From Prevotellaceae bacterium (lineage in GTDB: Bacteria; Bacteroidota; Bacteroidia; Bacteroidales; Bacteroidaceae), in the NCBI GenBank assembly GCA_030523505.1, contig JAUNIK010000198.1:1-5614 (forward strand): a stretch of DNA of 5,614 nt, read 5' to 3'. Positions 5,584 to 5,614 of the stretch are shown here, piece by piece. The notes under the pieces are model-generated. The model did not search any database. It was not told the DNA's origin and worked only from the letters and a program-made list of their open reading frames with translations. Positions within the stretch are counted from its first letter, which is position 1, and the number at the start of each line of letters is the position of its first letter. Both the position numbers and the translations under genes were made by a program.

Positions 5584-5614
5584 CGTAACAAATTTCGTAA
5601 CGTAACAAATGTTA
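5584..5614. repeat. Right GTAAC cluster, mirror image of the left cluster, cut by the window edge
   Basis: CGTAAC occurs at 5584-5589, 5596-5601 and 5601-5606, and a GTTA that may continue as GTTACG starts at 5611. Start-to-start distances are 12, 5 and 10. Read from the opposite strand, the left cluster gives the same 12, 5, 10, then 15. The 31 bases match the inverse of 5285-5315 at 29 positions, with 5593-5614 identical. The interval between the clusters is 268 bp. The cluster continues past the window. Confidence 0.85.

Larger units (their letters stand above)
4880..5614. other. 735-base non-coding region upstream of dnaG, rich in repeats
   Basis: No reading frame of useful length with recognisable content was found on either strand. 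The longest rightward frames I traced from ATG are about 20-23 codons (from 5055, 5118 and 5201), and each lies across repeat or hairpin sequence. The region holds the dnaG promoter, two small palindromes, an iteron-like array, an isolated GC-rich hairpin and two mirrored GTAAC clusters, each entered separately. It is more AT-rich than the genes. No tRNA, rRNA, CRISPR or clear DnaA-box pattern (TTATNCACA) was seen. Confidence 0.8.

Noticed and set aside
4940..5614. Chromosomal or plasmid replication origin, suggested by iteron-like repeats near dnaG
   Set aside because: No DnaA boxes (TTATNCACA), no initiator gene and no partition genes were seen; dnaG alone does not indicate an origin.

Overview
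The window looks like a chromosomal segment from a Bacteroidetes organism, most likely Prevotella or a close relative. Three things point there. The promoters fit the Bacteroidetes -33/-7 pattern (TTG or TTTG, about 19 bases, TAnnTTTG) and the starts lack Shine-Dalgarno sequences. The set RecD-like helicase, DUF3822 protein and RsmD next to each other is familiar from that phylum. The coding DNA has intermediate GC with AT-rich intergenic DNA. The genus is an inference; no rRNA or other species marker is present.

Layout from left to right. Positions 1-1338 hold most of a leftward RecD-like SF1B helicase gene whose C-terminal end lies beyond the left edge. A short divergent intergenic region (about 1339-1433) carries two promoters that face each other, so the two 5' leaders should overlap. 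A rightward operon follows: a 58-residue single-pass membrane peptide (1434-1610), a DUF3822 protein overlapping it (1579-2355), and rsmD three bases later (2359-2889), which encodes the 16S rRNA m2G966 methyltransferase. A GC-rich hairpin element (2895-2935) separates this operon from the convergent dnaG gene (primase, 2929-4878, leftward), which has its own promoter and a very short leader.

The last 735 bases (4880-5614) contain no convincing gene but are full of repeat structure: two small operator-like palindromes, an iteron-like array with a 22/44-bp period (about 5039-5148), an isolated GC-rich hairpin (5207-5237), and two clusters of GTAAC/GTTAC motifs (5265-5315 and 5584 to the edge). 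The second cluster is a near-exact mirror image of the first, 268 bp away. This paired-cluster structure is the least explained part of the window. It could be an invertible segment, the termini of a small non-coding mobile element, or integrase or regulator binding arrays belonging to something beyond the right edge.

The recognisable genes are information-processing housekeeping genes: DNA unwinding/repair, rRNA modification and replication priming. The DUF3822 protein and the membrane peptide have no known role, and their link to RsmD rests only on the operon layout.
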